A program made the position numbers and the translations under genes. This document shows, piece after piece, positions 27,853-38,021 of a stretch of 64,000 nt of DNA. The stretch's first letter is position 1. Each line of letters begins with the position of its first letter. The DNA comes from Wolbachia endosymbiont of Ctenocephalides felis wCfeT (GTDB lineage: Bacteria; Pseudomonadota; Alphaproteobacteria; Rickettsiales; Anaplasmataceae), in contig NZ_CP051156.1 in assembly GCF_012277295.1 (NCBI RefSeq), positions 1,426,001 through 1,490,000 on the forward strand, given 5' to 3'. The notes under the pieces are model-generated. The model did not search any database. It was not told where the DNA came from and saw only the letters and a list, made by a program, of their open reading frames with translations.

Positions 27853-29019
27853 ATGTCATGTGTAATATCAATCGCTTCGGATCATGCCGGTTGTGAATTG
27901 AAATTATGGATAAAATCTTATCTGGAAGATTTGGGTTATGCAGTTACGGATCATGGTTGCACTTCTGAGCAAAAGTCTGTGGATTATCCAGATTATGCAA
28001 TTAAAGTTACAAAGGATATAACAGATAAAAAAGCAAATTATGGAGTATTAATTTGTGGCACGGGTTCTGGCATGAGCATTGCAGCAAATCGCTTTGAGGG
28101 AATTAGAGCTGTTTTATGTAATAGTACCAAAGTTGCAAAGCTAGCTCGAGAACATAATGATGCTAATGTATTGTGCCTTGGAGCAAGATTTACTAACAAT
28201 AAGCTGGCAAAAGAGATAGTGAAACAATTTTTAGAGACAGAATTTTCAAAAGAAAGCAGGCATGAAGAGCGCATCAAAAAGCTCGATGAAATCAATCATT
28301 TAGATGAGAAAAAAAAAACTTACAATGAAGGTGAAGTATCAAAGTTTGCCAAAATGGCTGATGAGTGGTGGAATGAGAATGGTAAATTTAAACCACTACA
28401 CATGATAAACCCTGTCAGGGCATCTTACATTATTGAAAAAATAAAAGAACTAAAAGATTGTGATCTAAAGGGGCTATCGTTACTTGATATTGGTTGTGGT
28501 GGTGGTATTTTATCAGAATCAATGGCCAGAGTTGGTATGAATGTTGTGGGAATAGATGTATGTGAAGAAAGTATAAAAGTAGCACGATCACATGCGGAAA
28601 AAGTGGGGTTGAACATAAAGTATCAGAACACCTGCGTTGAAAATCATGATGAAAAATACGATATTGTTTTGCTTATGGAAGTAGTTGAGCATGTAGATAA
28701 TTTGGAGCTTTTCATTAAAAGAGTGGTAGAATTACTAAAGCCAGGGGGAATAATTTTTATATCTACAATAAACAGGACTATAAAATCCTTTTTACTTGCA
28801 ATAATTGGAGCAGAATATGTATTAAACTGGTTGCCAAAAGGGACACATACCTGGAATAAATTTTTAAAACCAGCAAAGATTGCAGGTTATTTGAGAGACC
28901 ATAATATTACATTGTATAATATGGCTGGCATGGAATACAGCGTAATGAAGCGTGAGTGGGAATTAACCAAAGACGTTGATGTTAATTATGTACTCTGTGG
29001 AAAGAGGAGTGTTATATAA
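27853..29019 (+). CDS. RpiB-UbiG fusion: ribose-5-phosphate isomerase B and ubiquinone O-methyltransferase
   Basis: A 388-residue frame with two enzymes. Residues 1-145 are RpiB (SDHAGCELK; the active-site region VLICGTGSGMSIAANRFEGIRA), interconverting ribose 5-phosphate and ribulose 5-phosphate. Residues from about 155 are UbiG (FAKMADEWWNENGKFKPLH; SAM motif LLDIGCGGGILSE), which performs both O-methylations in ubiquinone synthesis. The join, DEINHLDEKKKTYNEGE, is coded by a run of ten A (28,309-28,318). Slippage there would separate the products, so whether a true fusion protein is made is open. The two pathways are unrelated. Confidence 0.8.
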   Translation: MSCVISIASDHAGCELKLWIKSYLEDLGYAVTDHGCTSEQKSVDYPDYAIKVTKDITDKKANYGVLICGTGSGMSIAANRFEGIRAVLCNSTKVAKLAREHNDANVLCLGARFTNNKLAKEIVKQFLETEFSKESRHEERIKKLDEINHLDEKKKTYNEGEVSKFAKMADEWWNENGKFKPLHMINPVRASYIIEKIKELKDCDLKGLSLLDIGCGGGILSESMARVGMNVVGIDVCEESIKVARSHAEKVGLNIKYQNTCVENHDEKYDIVLLMEVVEHVDNLELFIKRVVELLKPGGIIFISTINRTIKSFLLAIIGAEYVLNWLPKGTHTWNKFLKPAKIAGYLRDHNITLYNMAGMEYSVMKREWELTKDVDVNYVLCGKRSVI

Positions 29020-29026
29020 ATCATAC

Positions 29027-30487
29027 GTATCCATTCAGCTGGGCGGTAAAATAAAGAGTAGACAAGGAATGCTAAAAAGGTAAACTAGAGTGGCTGTGAG
29101 GTAATATGGTTGATCTTTTAGAATTTTGCGAAAGTTTAAGCAGACTATAGAAAAGTTAGAAACAAAAATAGAAGAGCTTAAAGCAGAAAATAAAGCGCTA
29201 AGGATCGAAAACGCTGAGTTAAAAGAAAGGCTTGGCTTAAATTCAAAAAATTCATCTATACCAAGCTCCAAAGAATTATATAAGATGAGGGAAAATAAGC
29301 CAAAAAGTGACAGGAAAGTAGGAGCACAGGTTGGACATAAAGGCAGTTACCGCCCTAAAATGGAGGCAGATGAGATGGTAAAAATAGAACTGCCCAATAC
29401 GTGTGAGTGCGGAGGAGAAATTGCGGTATCAAAAGATCCGTATACTCATCAAAAGGTCGATTTGCCGGAAATCAAGCCGTATGTAGTTGAATATTAACTA
29501 GAGCATGGACGTTGCAAAAGATGTGGAAAAAGAAAAAGTAGCAAGCTACAAGAAGGAGTAACTGCGGACACATTTGGTCCAAGAGTTAAGTCAGTAATTA
29601 CAGCATTAAGTGGATTTTACAAGAATTCGAAAAAAGAAGTGGCAAATATTATAAAGGACATTTTCAACCTGGATATCAGCGTCGGTAGTGTATCAAATAG
29701 CGAGGCTAGAGTGGCAGAAAAATGCCAAGAAGCATATGAGCAAATTGAGGAAGAGGTAAGCAAGAGCAAAATTTTACATATCGATGAAACTAGCCATTAC
29801 AACAAAGGTAAACAGGGCTGGTGCTGGATGTTTGCGAGCAAAATAGGAAGTGTGATCAAATTGACAGAGTCAAGAGGGATGAAAGTCCTGGAAAATAGTA
29901 AATTTGGAAAGAATAACAACCTAGTAGTGACCGACAGATATGCAGCTTACAACTACTTTTCCAGCAAGAAAAGGCAGGTCTGTTGGGCACATTTAGCAAG
30001 AGATTTTGAAAGGTTGTCTCATAGTTGGAATAGCGAAGTGAAAGTTTTGGGGTATTATTTAAGGAATGTTGCTACTGAATTATTTGCATTGAAAAAAGCT
30101 CTGTTAAAGGATGAAATAGACACATTAAGGTTCATAAGAAGAGCAAGAAAATTACGCAAGCGAACGAGATATTACTTAAAGAATATATCAAATTTACCCG
30201 AGGCAATTGGAGCGTCTCGAGTAGCAAAAAATATCATGAAATCGGATCTGATGATGTGGAAATTTTTGGACGATCCAGAAAATATTCCACTGACAAACAA
30301 CTATGCTGAGCGACAGATTCGGCATTACGTTGTTTACCGAAAAGTTTCATATTTTACACAATCGAAACGGGGAAATATGTTTCTTGAGAGGATAATTTCA
30401 TTGTACTTGACTTGGAGGCAAAAGAAGTTAAATCCTTTTCAAAACCTACTGGCTATTGCTTCTTAAGCCATACACCTGAATGGATAC
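29027..30487 (+). mobile_element. IS66-family element, copy 1 (inactivated)
   Basis: A 1,461-bp element with inverted ends GTATCCATTCAG and CTGAATGGATAC. It lies seven bases after the ubiG stop. The flanks (AATCATAC left, GTGTTTTA right) do not form a target duplication. It carries only a TnpC-type transposase gene, without tnpA and tnpB. Confidence 0.85.
29126..30466 (+). pseudogene. IS66 transposase, copy 1, with a nonsense mutation
   Basis: Same 446-codon frame as copies 2 and 3, but CAA is TAA at 29495-29497 (EYQLEHG becomes EY-stop), cutting the protein after 123 residues, before the catalytic domain. The downstream part still contains the acidic residues (HIDETSHY, VTDRYAAY, NNYAERQI). 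As all other differences among copies are few, this is a recent single change. Confidence 0.9.
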
Positions 30488-30538
30488 GTGTTTTAGGCCA
30501 ATCGTCCACAAAAGGGTGTCATCCCTGTAATGATAACT

Positions 30539-32389
30539 TTATTTCGGTAAATCTTGGTTGGCTATATCATAACCTTTATTAGTAGCTTTTTCATAATTCA
30601 AGTGCTTAAGAATTACTTCTGCCAAGCTTTTATTAATTCCAGGTACATTTTGGATTTCAGATAAAGAAGCTTTACTGATATTTTCTACTGAGCCAAAGTA
30701 AGACATTAATGCCTTTTTTCTCCTGTTACCAACGCCAGGTATTTTGCTCAAATGTGATACAATAAACTGTTTATCACGTTTTTTCCTGTGTGTAGTAATT
30801 GCAAAACGGTGGGCTTCATTGCGCAGTGATTGTAAATAAAGCATGAGCTTGCTGTCATTTGCTAGACTGAATTCTTCCCTGCCCAGCGTATAAAATCTTT
30901 CGTTTCCTGCATTGCGGTCAGGGCCTTTTGCCATGCAAGCAAAAGGAATGTGAATACCTAATATATCCAGAACATTTTGCACTATGGAAACATGCCCTGG
31001 TCCACCGTCAATTAGCAAAAAGTCAGGTATTAAATTTTTCATATTGCCAGAAAAACGTCTAGTCAATACCTCTCTCATCATTCTATAGTCGTCACCTGAA
31101 ATTTCCTCTTTAATGGTAAATTTTTTGTACTCACTTTTTAAAAAACCTTCCCTACCTGCAACAACCATGACACCAATCTGCTGATTTCCAGAGATATGGC
31201 TGTTATCATAAATCTCGATGCGCTTTGGAATATCTGGCAATGAAAAAACTTTACTTAGCTCTTCAAGTTTTTCTAGATTGTTTCTATAATCTGTCAATTT
31301 CTGTTCTAAACTATGTTGAGAGTTGTTATAAATAAACTCTAGCAACTTACGTTCTTCATTATTTTGTGCATGCAGAACTCTTATTGATTTTTTAGCAACT
31401 GCGCATAATGCTTGACCTATAGTCTCCGTATCCTGAGTGGAATCAGGAACATAGATTTGAGTGGGCGGTACATTAACTGAATTATAGAAATTGATCAAAA
31501 ATGTAGATAAAATTTCTTCATCTAGGTGATCACTACAATTCTCAATAAAGTGAGGTACAGCTCCATAATTGCAGTTATTTCTAAATGACAGCACATTAAT
31601 ACATGCCAAATCTGCTTCGCGTGCAATGCTAAAAAAGTCTGCATCTTTCTCAAAAGAAAAATCAGTAGTCTGCATCTGAATTTGCTGCAGAAATTTTAGT
31701 CGATCGCGATAAACAGCAGCAAGTTCGTAGTTCATTTCATTGCTGCATTTTTCCATTGATGAAAGTAGTTGCTTTTGCACTTCTTTATTTTTTCCAAGCA
31801 GTGTGTCCTGTGCTTGTTTCACTGATTGACGATAATCATCTTTTGCGATTTTATTTACACATGGTGCTGAACAGCGCTTGATTTGATATTCAATACATGG
31901 TCTTTTTGTTGAAGAAAAATATTGATCTGAACAAACCCTCAAGAGAAAAGCTCTTTGTAATGATAGGATAGTGTTTTTAACAGCAGCAGCAGATGGGAAA
32001 GGGCCGTAGTAAAAAAATTCATCCTTTTTAAATTTACCTCTATATTTTGCTATTCTTGGGTATTCATGCTTGGAAATTGTTATATAAGGATAGGATTTTC
32101 CATCAGTAAGCACAATATTATAAGGAGGTTTCAGTGACTTTATTAACTGTGCTTCAAGGAGTAATGCTTCGATTTCATTCTTAGTAATAAAAGTTTCAAC
32201 CTTTACCACTTGTGAAATCATTACTTTGATTCGCTCAGAAAGGCTTTCAAACTGAAGGTAATCGGATAACCTTGATTTTAAATTCTTTGCTTTACCAATG
32301 TATAAAATTTTATTCTTATCTCCTATCATCTTATACACGCCACAAGACTCTGGAGATGATTTTATTTGTTCTCTATATTGCTTGAGCAT
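30539..32389 (-). CDS. uvrC: UvrABC excinuclease subunit C
   Basis: A 616-residue nuclease that makes both incisions in nucleotide excision repair. It has the GIY-YIG domain at the N-terminus (CGVYKMIGDKNKILYIGKAK), the UVR segment binding UvrB (SSMEKCSNEMNYELAAVYRD), the RNase H-like domain with IEIYDNSHISG and a helix-hairpin-helix end (SKIPGVGNRRKKALMSYFGS). Length is normal. Its start overlaps the 3' end of glyS by 17 bases, so it is translated from the glyQS message. Confidence 0.95.
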   Translation of the reverse strand: MLKQYREQIKSSPESCGVYKMIGDKNKILYIGKAKNLKSRLSDYLQFESLSERIKVMISQVVKVETFITKNEIEALLLEAQLIKSLKPPYNIVLTDGKSYPYITISKHEYPRIAKYRGKFKKDEFFYYGPFPSAAAVKNTILSLQRAFLLRVCSDQYFSSTKRPCIEYQIKRCSAPCVNKIAKDDYRQSVKQAQDTLLGKNKEVQKQLLSSMEKCSNEMNYELAAVYRDRLKFLQQIQMQTTDFSFEKDADFFSIAREADLACINVLSFRNNCNYGAVPHFIENCSDHLDEEILSTFLINFYNSVNVPPTQIYVPDSTQDTETIGQALCAVAKKSIRVLHAQNNEERKLLEFIYNNSQHSLEQKLTDYRNNLEKLEELSKVFSLPDIPKRIEIYDNSHISGNQQIGVMVVAGREGFLKSEYKKFTIKEEISGDDYRMMREVLTRRFSGNMKNLIPDFLLIDGGPGHVSIVQNVLDILGIHIPFACMAKGPDRNAGNERFYTLGREEFSLANDSKLMLYLQSLRNEAHRFAITTHRKKRDKQFIVSHLSKIPGVGNRRKKALMSYFGSVENISKASLSEIQNVPGINKSLAEVILKHLNYEKATNKGYDIANQDLPK

Positions 32390-34490
32390 TGATGCATTGC
32401 TTAACCTGTATGAGACTGAAATCTGCCACTAAGTGAAAGATAGAAACTACATTGGCAAGCAAAGATAGTCTATTTCTTCTCAATTCACTAGAATCACAAT
32501 TGATTTTTACATTGTCCATAAATTGATTAATAAATGGAGCAAAACCAGTAAGCTCATCAAGTGCTGCATTAAAGTGGTTATTTTTTATTGCCTGCTTTAT
32601 GCTTTCATGAGCAGTAACTACATAATTTGATAATTTTGTTTCTTCATTCTCAATTAAGAATCTTTTACTATAGGATGCATTGTATGTAGTATTATCATTT
32701 TTTTCTGCTTTGCTAACTATATTACTAACTCTCTTATAAACACTTATAATTTGTTCACCTTCTGATGTGTTAAGGTAGCCATCTAGTATTTCAGTTTGCT
32801 TTTCTGCTATTAATAGATCGCTAATGTCAACTCTATATAGTATTGAATCTACAACATCTTGCCTTATATTTCTATTTTTCAAAATAACCTTAAATCTTTC
32901 TAAGCAAAACTTAAGAACTAATTCTGCAATTTGTTTTCTAGCCGGCTTATTGGACTGATCTACATCCTTAGCAAAGGCAAGTCTTGGATATAAAGATACT
33001 GACTTATCTATCAGCAGCTTAATTTGAATATGCAAGTTATTTTCTAGTATTGCTCTAATAATACCAATTGCCATTCTCCTTAAACCAAACTGATCATATG
33101 AACCAGAGATTTTTTCGCCTGCTGCAATTAAACCAACAAGGCTATCCACTTTATCAGCAATTGATATAGCTATTACTTCTGGTGATTTAGGACATTCTTG
33201 ATCAGGCCCTATTGGTTTATAATGCTCAATTATAGCTTCCACCACTTCCTTATCTTCTTGAAAATGAGTAGCATAATATCCACCTATCACTCCTTGCAGT
33301 TCTGGAAACTCTCTGACTATCGATGTTGCAAGATCTGCTTTTGCTAAATGTGCAGCTCGCTCAACCTTAATCAATGATGCGTTTGGAATACATATTGCTA
33401 TGTACTTCGATAAAGCGGTAATGCGCTTAACCTTTTCTCCAACACTGCCAAGTGAAGCATGAAACAATATAGAATTTAACTTTTTAACGTAATAATCTAA
33501 GTTTTCTTTTTTATCTTGAGATATTAAGAATTGCGCATCAGCAAGACGCGCTTCCAATATTCTTTCATGCCCTCTAATAACTTGATCATTATTAACATTC
33601 ACCACAGTTACAAAGTGAGAAATTTCTTTTCCATTGCTCAGAGCAAGATACTTTTGCTGTGTATTAATTATGCTAAGTATTACTTCTTTTGGCAGCCCGT
33701 AAGATTTTTCCTGATTCACCTTTCCAAACAGTACAATTGGCCACTCTATTAGCCCAGTTAATTCATTAAGTAAGTAATCATTTCTTTCAAGCTGTACATT
33801 GTGCTCTTTTGTAAACTTGTTAATCTGATCTAATATGAATTGCTTTCTTTTATCTCCATGAAGAATGACATTATTTTTTTCTAATAGCTCAAAATAATCT
33901 TTAGGTGTATTAACAGTTAACGGCTCACTATTTGAGAGAAATCGGTGACTATATGTAACATTAGATGCTGTCACTCCTGCGAAAGATACAGGTATTATCT
34001 CATCATTTAAAATGCATAAAATGCTTTTGATTGGCCTAATCCATCTCTCCTTTCCTGTGCTCCATCTCATATTCTTTGGCCAAGAAAAATTCTTTAACAT
34101 TTCTTCTAATTGATTTTTTAGAAACTCTTGGATGTTAAATGAACGGTTTTCCCTTTTAACAAAATAAAAATCTTCATTATTTACTTTGCGGACTAGTAAA
34201 TCTTTCTCAGTTTTTTTATTCTTTCTTAAGAAGCCCTCGATTGCACTTTTTGGTGCATTAACATTTGGCCCTTTAATTTCACTATTAGAGTCTTTAAGTT
34301 CTATAGCATTTATGTTATCAACAAAAAGGGCAATACGGCGTGCTGTGATAAAAACATCTATAGAGGTATACTTTACATTATTTTTATTAAAGATGTTAGC
34401 GATATAATTCTTAATCTGTGCTGCAGCCGAATTCTGCATTCTTGATGGTATTTCCTCTGAAAGACATTCAAATAATAACTGTGCTGACAT
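32373..34490 (-). CDS. glyS: Glycyl-tRNA synthetase beta subunit
   Basis: A 705-residue beta subunit of the alpha2beta2 glycyl-tRNA synthetase, needed for tRNA recognition. Family patterns are the start LLFECLSEEIPSRMQ, the SFPWPKNMRW-like FSWPKNMRWS, and the HD-like region with HLAKADLATSIVREFPELQG and GGYYA. The C-terminal DALR-like anticodon-binding part ends near residue 690. The start lies three bases after the glyQ stop. Length is normal. Confidence 0.95.
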   Translation of the reverse strand: MSAQLLFECLSEEIPSRMQNSAAAQIKNYIANIFNKNNVKYTSIDVFITARRIALFVDNINAIELKDSNSEIKGPNVNAPKSAIEGFLRKNKKTEKDLLVRKVNNEDFYFVKRENRSFNIQEFLKNQLEEMLKNFSWPKNMRWSTGKERWIRPIKSILCILNDEIIPVSFAGVTASNVTYSHRFLSNSEPLTVNTPKDYFELLEKNNVILHGDKRKQFILDQINKFTKEHNVQLERNDYLLNELTGLIEWPIVLFGKVNQEKSYGLPKEVILSIINTQQKYLALSNGKEISHFVTVVNVNNDQVIRGHERILEARLADAQFLISQDKKENLDYYVKKLNSILFHASLGSVGEKVKRITALSKYIAICIPNASLIKVERAAHLAKADLATSIVREFPELQGVIGGYYATHFQEDKEVVEAIIEHYKPIGPDQECPKSPEVIAISIADKVDSLVGLIAAGEKISGSYDQFGLRRMAIGIIRAILENNLHIQIKLLIDKSVSLYPRLAFAKDVDQSNKPARKQIAELVLKFCLERFKVILKNRNIRQDVVDSILYRVDISDLLIAEKQTEILDGYLNTSEGEQIISVYKRVSNIVSKAEKNDNTTYNASYSKRFLIENEETKLSNYVVTAHESIKQAIKNNHFNAALDELTGFAPFINQFMDNVKINCDSSELRRNRLSLLANVVSIFHLVADFSLIQVKQCINAQAI

Positions 34491-34493
34491 ATG

Positions 34494-35333
34494 CTATTTA
34501 CCCATATATAATTCACAACACTTTTTTGTCAGGTATCTAACCCTACCAATATATGCTGCACGCTCATTTACGCCAAGCACACCTCTTGCATCAAGTAAAT
34601 TAAGTAGATGACTGGTCTTAATGCATTGATCATAAGCTGCTATAGGTAATCCTTTTTCAACGAGAAATTTACATAATTTTTCTGTATCTTCAAATTGCTG
34701 CTGTACTACCTTTGGATCATAATAGTCTAATGCTAAATGAGAAAATTCATATTCCCTTTGCTTGAAGATATCCCCATAAGTAACGTTATTGCCATTCCAA
34801 ATTATATCGTAAACATTGTCTATGCCTTGTATACACATTGCCAAACGCTCCAGCCCATAGGCAACTTCACCAGGGATTATCTTGCAATCAATTCCTCCAA
34901 CTTGTTGTATATAAGTAAGTTGTGTTACTTCCATTCCATTGCACGTGACTTCCCAACCAAGCCCTGATGCACCAACACTTGGGTTTTCCCAATCATCTTC
35001 AATAAACTTGATGTCGTATTTGTCTGTTGATATGCCAAGAGCCTTTAAGCTATTCAAATAGACATCTTGTAGATTGCTACCAGATGGCTTAATAATAACC
35101 TGATACTGGTGATGTTGATATAAGCGATTTGGATTATCGCCATAACGACCATCAGCAGGTCTTATTACTGGTTGAAGGTATGCAATTTTTGCTGGCTTTT
35201 CATCAATTGCTGACATGATTGTTGCTGGATGTAGTGTACCAGCTCCAACTTCGGATGTATATGGATGGAGTATAGTACATCCTTCACCAGACCAAAAATC
35301 TTGCAATCCTTTTATTATGCTTTGTAAGTCCAT
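34494..35333 (-). CDS. glyQ: Glycyl-tRNA synthetase alpha subunit
   Basis: A 279-residue catalytic subunit with the class II motifs: LQDFWSGEGCTILHPY at the start, ATIMSAIDEKPAKIAYLQPV with RPADGRYGDNPNRLYQHHQY, then GWEVTCNGMEVTQLTYIQQ and a final ERAAYIGRVRYLTK. It joins glycine to tRNA with GlyS. First gene of the glyQ-glyS-uvrC unit. Length is normal. Confidence 0.95.
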   Translation of the reverse strand: MDLQSIIKGLQDFWSGEGCTILHPYTSEVGAGTLHPATIMSAIDEKPAKIAYLQPVIRPADGRYGDNPNRLYQHHQYQVIIKPSGSNLQDVYLNSLKALGISTDKYDIKFIEDDWENPSVGASGLGWEVTCNGMEVTQLTYIQQVGGIDCKIIPGEVAYGLERLAMCIQGIDNVYDIIWNGNNVTYGDIFKQREYEFSHLALDYYDPKVVQQQFEDTEKLCKFLVEKGLPIAAYDQCIKTSHLLNLLDARGVLGVNERAAYIGRVRYLTKKCCELYMGK

Positions 35334-35388
35334 GCAAATTGCACATTTTTTATACTAAATATATAAATCAATCAGAATTATTCAATGT

Positions 35389-36144
35389 TTATTTTTTAAT
35401 AATATTATGTAAATAATAACTAAGGTCGGCTGAGCTTTCTTGAATATACTGGGTTATAGCTTTATTAAGAATAATTGCGTCATGCATAGTTAAATCGCAG
35501 AATATAAATGCTGTTAAATACAGTAGAATCGCTGCATAAAACATATGAAAAACTCCCTCAAATGTAATTGATACCGCATTGTTGTAACCAAGCTGTAGTG
35601 TATTTAAAGGCCATGGTCTTATTGCCTCTACAACATTAAAAAATACGTAAGGTATCATTATCAAGAAAACACAATGCATGAAGTCATTAAACCATAATGG
35701 ACACATAAGTATACCCTTACATATAGTTTTATAGAATTTGCTTATAGTATTATAAATATATAATATTGCTGGCATTGAAAATGCCACAGTTAGTGCTTGC
35801 CCGGATGCTAGATGCACTACTATGTTCTCACTACTACTTGCTCCAGGATCTTGAGCATGCACAATGAATATTCCAATTAGTTGTAGAATTATAATGATTA
35901 TTGATAACTTTATGAATATAGAAGCTACAACTATACTAGATGTTGGCGTCTGATAGAGCAGAAACTCAGCACCATATGTGAACATTAATATAGTGCCTGT
36001 TACAAATAATATAAAAAAGGAGGACCAATAATTCTGCCAAACTGGTAAATATCCAATGCCTAGAAAGGAACTTACTATTTTAGCAGGAAATACCTTACCA
36101 AACACTTTTCCAATGATTATCGAAAAAGATTCCATGAATCGCAC
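35389..36144 (-). CDS. PgpA-like membrane protein, catalytic residues apparently lost
   Basis: A 251-residue protein with about five membrane segments. Weak but ordered similarity to phosphatidylglycerophosphatase A: IVSSFLGIGYLPVWQNYWSS at the PgpA start pattern (G-x-G-L-x-P-x-x-P-G-T-W-G-S), then ENIVVHLASGQALTV where PgpA has I-V-x-D-E-x-x-G, and VVEAIRPWPL for the D-I-x-K-P-W-P-I segment. In the aligned position the catalytic Asp-Glu is His-Leu, and the later acidic pair is also missing. It may have a different role or be decaying. The family call is moderate. Confidence 0.5.
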   Translation of the reverse strand: MRFMESFSIIIGKVFGKVFPAKIVSSFLGIGYLPVWQNYWSSFFILFVTGTILMFTYGAEFLLYQTPTSSIVVASIFIKLSIIIIILQLIGIFIVHAQDPGASSSENIVVHLASGQALTVAFSMPAILYIYNTISKFYKTICKGILMCPLWFNDFMHCVFLIMIPYVFFNVVEAIRPWPLNTLQLGYNNAVSITFEGVFHMFYAAILLYLTAFIFCDLTMHDAIILNKAITQYIQESSADLSYYLHNIIKK

Positions 36145-36247
36145 CTCAGTAATGCTTTTTTTACATAGTACTTCATTGTAATTAGTTTATCAATAATTTG
36201 AAACAATATATTTATTACTAAATAAGTATATTGTTTCAAATTTCTAG

Positions 36248-37963
36248 CTATTGTTCCTTGGCCACAGCGCTAAACGTAGATACTGATGGTTCTCTTAAGG
36301 TTTCGCTTATTGCTGTATCTGTTGTTTGTAGCTTTTTCTGTAAAATCTTTTTTATCTTTTTCTCACCGTGATGTTGACTAAGTTCTGAGCATATCCTGCT
36401 ATATCTTTGTTTTTGTGGTAAATGCCTTAGTTGATCTAACATTCTTACCACCTGGCCCTCGATGGCTCTATCGGCTCTTGACTTAAATTCTCTAACTTCC
36501 TTACCAACTATTTCATTAGCTATTCTTCTAGCTTCATCCACAGATGAATCTTTTAATGAAAAATCTGTTTTAAGTAAATCTCTGTTCAGAAATTCTAAAA
36601 AAACTTTTTCTTTTATATCTGCTATTAATCTTACTATACGCTCATCCTCTAGCGTAAAACCCCCGGCAGCGCAACATTTTACATTTACTTTTCGTGTGAT
36701 GTAAGAGGCCAAATTATCATCTGGTAATTCCATTAATTCTATACATACAATATCTCTTATCAGTGTAAGTACAATCTGTTCTGTATAGTTTGAAGTAAAG
36801 TCAAGAAGCCCTCTCATCAATGGTATACTTGCTTCCTCAATGAAATCATCCACGATCTCTTGACTTTTAGTATCCTCAGGGTCGTTTCTAACCTTATGCC
36901 AAGCATTCAAGATCTCTTTGTAGTTTTTCTTCTTCTCTAGCATTTTTATCATGAACGCACGTGCTTCATGCTTTGCTTCGGAAAGGAGCATTTGTCCGGG
37001 TGGTCTGAACCAAATCTCTGGGTCAGAATGGATGCCTTCCAGTGTACTTAACATTCTGTAGATAATGCCAGTAAAGCAGGTGTTGGGAATTCGTTCTTTT
37101 CTAGAGAAAGTTTGGCTATCAAGCAGATTTACAATTAGTGCATCCTTCTTATTCTTTATGGCCTCGATATCCCCATCATTACAGGCTCTCAGAACTAAAA
37201 GAAGAATTTGCCCACCTGTGAAACCAGAACTATGCCTTTCATCACCTTTGCAAAAATCTTCTAAGAATGTGGTTAGCCTGCCCTTATCTTCGTCACTAAA
37301 TTGACGACTGCTAAGTTCATCTAGGTTATTTATATATTCAATGAATTGCTGATATTCTTCATCATTAATAGTATCTTCTGATAATTTTTCGTCATATTTC
37401 TCCTTTAGTTCATAAATATTTCTATTAATGTCGTCGTTTAACGCGTGAGGAAGTAAGTGCTCAAGCTTGGTATCAAAACTATTGACCATGCCGCGCGCAT
37501 TTTCTTTTATGCCCTCCAAAAAGAAATTTATTGCAGCTTTAAGTAGTGTAAATGGATTAAAATCTTTTGGCCTTAATTCGCTTTGTAATAAAATTAAAAT
37601 CATTGCTAGCGGTATTGCCGCAAACAATGAAATAAGCAGAAAAGTAGTGGTAAAAGCTACATATGTTATAGAAGCAGAAAATAAGAGAAAAAATGCTATC
37701 TTAATCGTATTGTTCTTAAAAAATATTTCCCAGTACTCTTTATTGCTTATTTTTTGCCGTTTCGCGGCTTTTATTTCCTTGTAAAGGTAAAACGTTTTTA
37801 TTTCAGATCTAAAGAAAAATGTAGCAAAAGACAGAAAGACATTAGCAGGATTAACTATTATGCTTAAAGAAACGAAAGTTGCAAAATAACCAGCAAATTT
37901 TGCTCTGCTAGATTCTCTTGAAGGAAATTGTAACTGAGAAATACCTATCATACACCACACCAC
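36248..37963 (-). CDS. Hypothetical membrane-anchored helical protein
   Basis: A 571-residue protein with two to four hydrophobic segments in the first 130 residues (for example FAGYFATFVSLSIIVNPANV and ASITYVAFTTTFLLISLFAA) and a long soluble helical part. No catalytic motif is recognised. The cytoplasmic part has many charged helices and a high content of Glu, Asp and Lys. It lies upstream of the PgpA-like gene on the same strand, 103 bases away. It may be one of the Wolbachia-specific membrane proteins; no function can be given. Confidence 0.65.
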   Translation of the reverse strand: MVWCMIGISQLQFPSRESSRAKFAGYFATFVSLSIIVNPANVFLSFATFFFRSEIKTFYLYKEIKAAKRQKISNKEYWEIFFKNNTIKIAFFLLFSASITYVAFTTTFLLISLFAAIPLAMILILLQSELRPKDFNPFTLLKAAINFFLEGIKENARGMVNSFDTKLEHLLPHALNDDINRNIYELKEKYDEKLSEDTINDEEYQQFIEYINNLDELSSRQFSDEDKGRLTTFLEDFCKGDERHSSGFTGGQILLLVLRACNDGDIEAIKNKKDALIVNLLDSQTFSRKERIPNTCFTGIIYRMLSTLEGIHSDPEIWFRPPGQMLLSEAKHEARAFMIKMLEKKKNYKEILNAWHKVRNDPEDTKSQEIVDDFIEEASIPLMRGLLDFTSNYTEQIVLTLIRDIVCIELMELPDDNLASYITRKVNVKCCAAGGFTLEDERIVRLIADIKEKVFLEFLNRDLLKTDFSLKDSSVDEARRIANEIVGKEVREFKSRADRAIEGQVVRMLDQLRHLPQKQRYSRICSELSQHHGEKKIKKILQKKLQTTDTAISETLREPSVSTFSAVAKEQ

Positions 37964-38021
37964 CTATGTTATTACTAGTTAGTGATAACATCATTATACA
38001 ATGTATGTCAATATGGTAATA

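Noticed and set aside
29495-29497. Stop codon readthrough in IS66 copy 1
   Set aside because: The other two copies have CAA at the same place and no readthrough context is seen; it is a nonsense mutation.
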